Below, in pieces: positions 5,701 through 6,455 of a DNA stretch of 6,455 bases (within the stretch, counting starts at the first letter, position 1; each line of letters starts with the position of its first letter). The position numbers and the translations under genes are program-made. The notes beneath the pieces were generated by a model. It had not been told where the DNA came from, did no database searches, and saw nothing but the letters and a program-made list of their open reading frames with translations. Location of the stretch: assembly GCA_900553105.1 (NCBI GenBank), contig USCE01000075.1, positions 1 to 6,455 on the forward strand, given 5' to 3'. The stretch is from an uncultured Sutterella sp. Lineage in GTDB: Bacteria; Pseudomonadota; Gammaproteobacteria; Burkholderiales; Burkholderiaceae_F.

Positions 5701-6419
5701 ATGACCACTTCAAAGAAAAAAAAAGTTGAATGGGTTTGCACTGAATGTGGCGGGTCTACTGTAAAGTGGGCTGGCAAGTGCCCGCATTGTGGTCAGTGGA
5801 ATACACTCAAAGAGTTTGTGGTGCAAAATTCCGTCGCTGAGCGTTTTGGTGACGCAAGATACAAAGCCTTAGCCCAAACAAGTGAAGTGCTTGATTTAAA
5901 CGATGTGCAGGCGCAGGAAGTTCCTCGCATCATTTCTGGCTTTCAGGAATTTGACCGGGTGATGGGCGGCGGTCTTGTACCTGGTGCTGTCAGCCTCATC
6001 GGGGGTGATCCTGGTATCGGTAAGTCCACCTTATTGCTTCAAGTCATGCATCGATTGGTGGCTGAAGGGGTGCGTTGCCTCTATGTCTCTGGCGAAGAAA
6101 GTCCAAGCCAAATTGCGCTTCGTGCCAAACGCTTGGGTCTTGAACCCCAAGGCATGCGTTTAATGAGTGAGATTCAACTGGAAAAAATTGAAGCCTCACT
6201 CTTAAATGAAAAGCCTCAATTTGTGGTTATTGACTCGATTCAAACCTTATTTTCCGATCAGCTCGATTCTGCTCCGGGTAGTGTCACACAGGTGCGTGAG
6301 TGCTCAGCACGTTTAACACGTATTTCTAAAAATTCAGGTATTACGCTCATCTTTGTCGGCCACGTGACCAAAGACGGCTCTCTGGCCGGACCGAGGGTGC
6401 TTGAGCATATCGTTGATAC
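5701..6419 (+). CDS. radA: DNA repair protein RadA, 5' part (cut by adapter)
   Basis: RadA (Sms) is a RecA-related ATPase that drives branch migration of recombination intermediates. About 240 of the usual 450-460 residues are present. The N-terminal zinc finger is C13-x2-C16-x10-C27-x2-C30. Walker A is GDPGIGKST (102-110), and Walker B is FVVID (174-178) followed by SIQT. SPGSVTQVRE-like and GHVTKDGSLAGPRVLEH segments match the family closely. The KNRFG motif and the C-terminal Lon-like domain are missing because genomic sequence ends after the codons for VDT; homologues continue with a hydrophobic strand (such as VLYFEG). The open frame continues through the right adapter, and that extension is not real. 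The start at 5701 has only a weak GAGG at 5687-5690, inside the end of alr. The 5-base gap to alr indicates co-transcription. Confidence 0.95.
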
Positions 6420-6455
6420 CTGTCTCTTATACACATCTGACGCTGCCGACGATAA
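6420..6455 (+). other. Illumina Nextera i5-side adapter (artefact)
   Basis: Bases 6420-6438 are the reverse-complement mosaic end CTGTCTCTTATACACATCT and 6439-6452 are GACGCTGCCGACGA, the reverse complement of the read-1 adapter. The last three bases, TAA, fall at the start of the i5 index; from memory they fit the reverse complement of S521, although three bases prove little. C6420 could belong to either genome or adapter. Together with 1-49 it forms a 19-base inverted repeat of purely technical origin. Confidence 0.98.

Noticed and set aside
31..6438. Inverted 19-base Tn5 mosaic ends bounding the segment as a composite transposon
   Set aside because: They are attached to the Nextera read-1, read-2 and index sequences, so they are library adapters. 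There is no transposase or target duplication.
1..6455. CRISPR array, tRNA/rRNA, prophage, toxin-antitoxin or defence genes
   Set aside because: I looked for direct repeats with regular spacers, clover-leaf tRNA patterns and small paired ORFs and saw none. The coding space is filled by housekeeping genes.

Overview
The window is a bacterial housekeeping segment of about 6.37 kb (positions 50-6419), flanked on both sides by Illumina Nextera library adapter (1-49 and 6420-6455). The ends are therefore technical, and the last gene is cut by the library construction rather than by biology. The gene content and order (tsaB-rimI-udg, a convergent lplT, then alr-radA) and the protein signatures (for example NSGMNRLGF in alanine racemase and the LplT N-terminus) suggest a Burkholderiales-type betaproteobacterium. 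The moderate GC content, with AT-rich spacers, is low for that order and would fit a gut lineage such as the Sutterellaceae. That placement is an inference from memory of gene neighbourhoods, not a database result.

Layout. After the left adapter comes an AT-rich leader (50-240) with three copies of a TTTGTnAC motif. It precedes an unrecognised small exported protein of 196 residues (241-831), Arg/His/Pro-rich with three short [ML][ST]xxER repeats, resembling the DUF3106 or CpxP type of periplasmic helical protein. A 79-base spacer with two adjacent stem-loops leads into a tight three-gene unit: tsaB (911-1597), rimI (1594-2043, 4-base overlap, GTG start) and a family 4 Fe-S uracil-DNA glycosylase (2056-2973). 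On the opposite strand lplT (2991-4316), a 12-TM lysophospholipid flippase, ends 17 bases from the udg stop. A 290-base divergent spacer holds the lplT promoter region and several dyads. It is followed by alr (4607-5695) and, 5 bases later, the 5' half of radA (from 5701), which runs into the right adapter.

How the genes work together. TsaB (tRNA t6A synthesis) and RimI (N-terminal acetylation of ribosomal protein S18) are translation-maintenance genes that are often linked. The glycosylase starts repair of uracil in DNA, and RadA processes recombination intermediates. Alr supplies D-alanine for peptidoglycan, and LplT returns lysophospholipids to the inner leaflet of the membrane. Together this is core translation, genome-repair and envelope maintenance. 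I see no mobile element, CRISPR array, defence system, RNA gene or convincing novel system. The points worth a second look are the adapter-derived tail of radA, the uncharacterised first protein, and the hairpins directly upstream of tsaB and alr.
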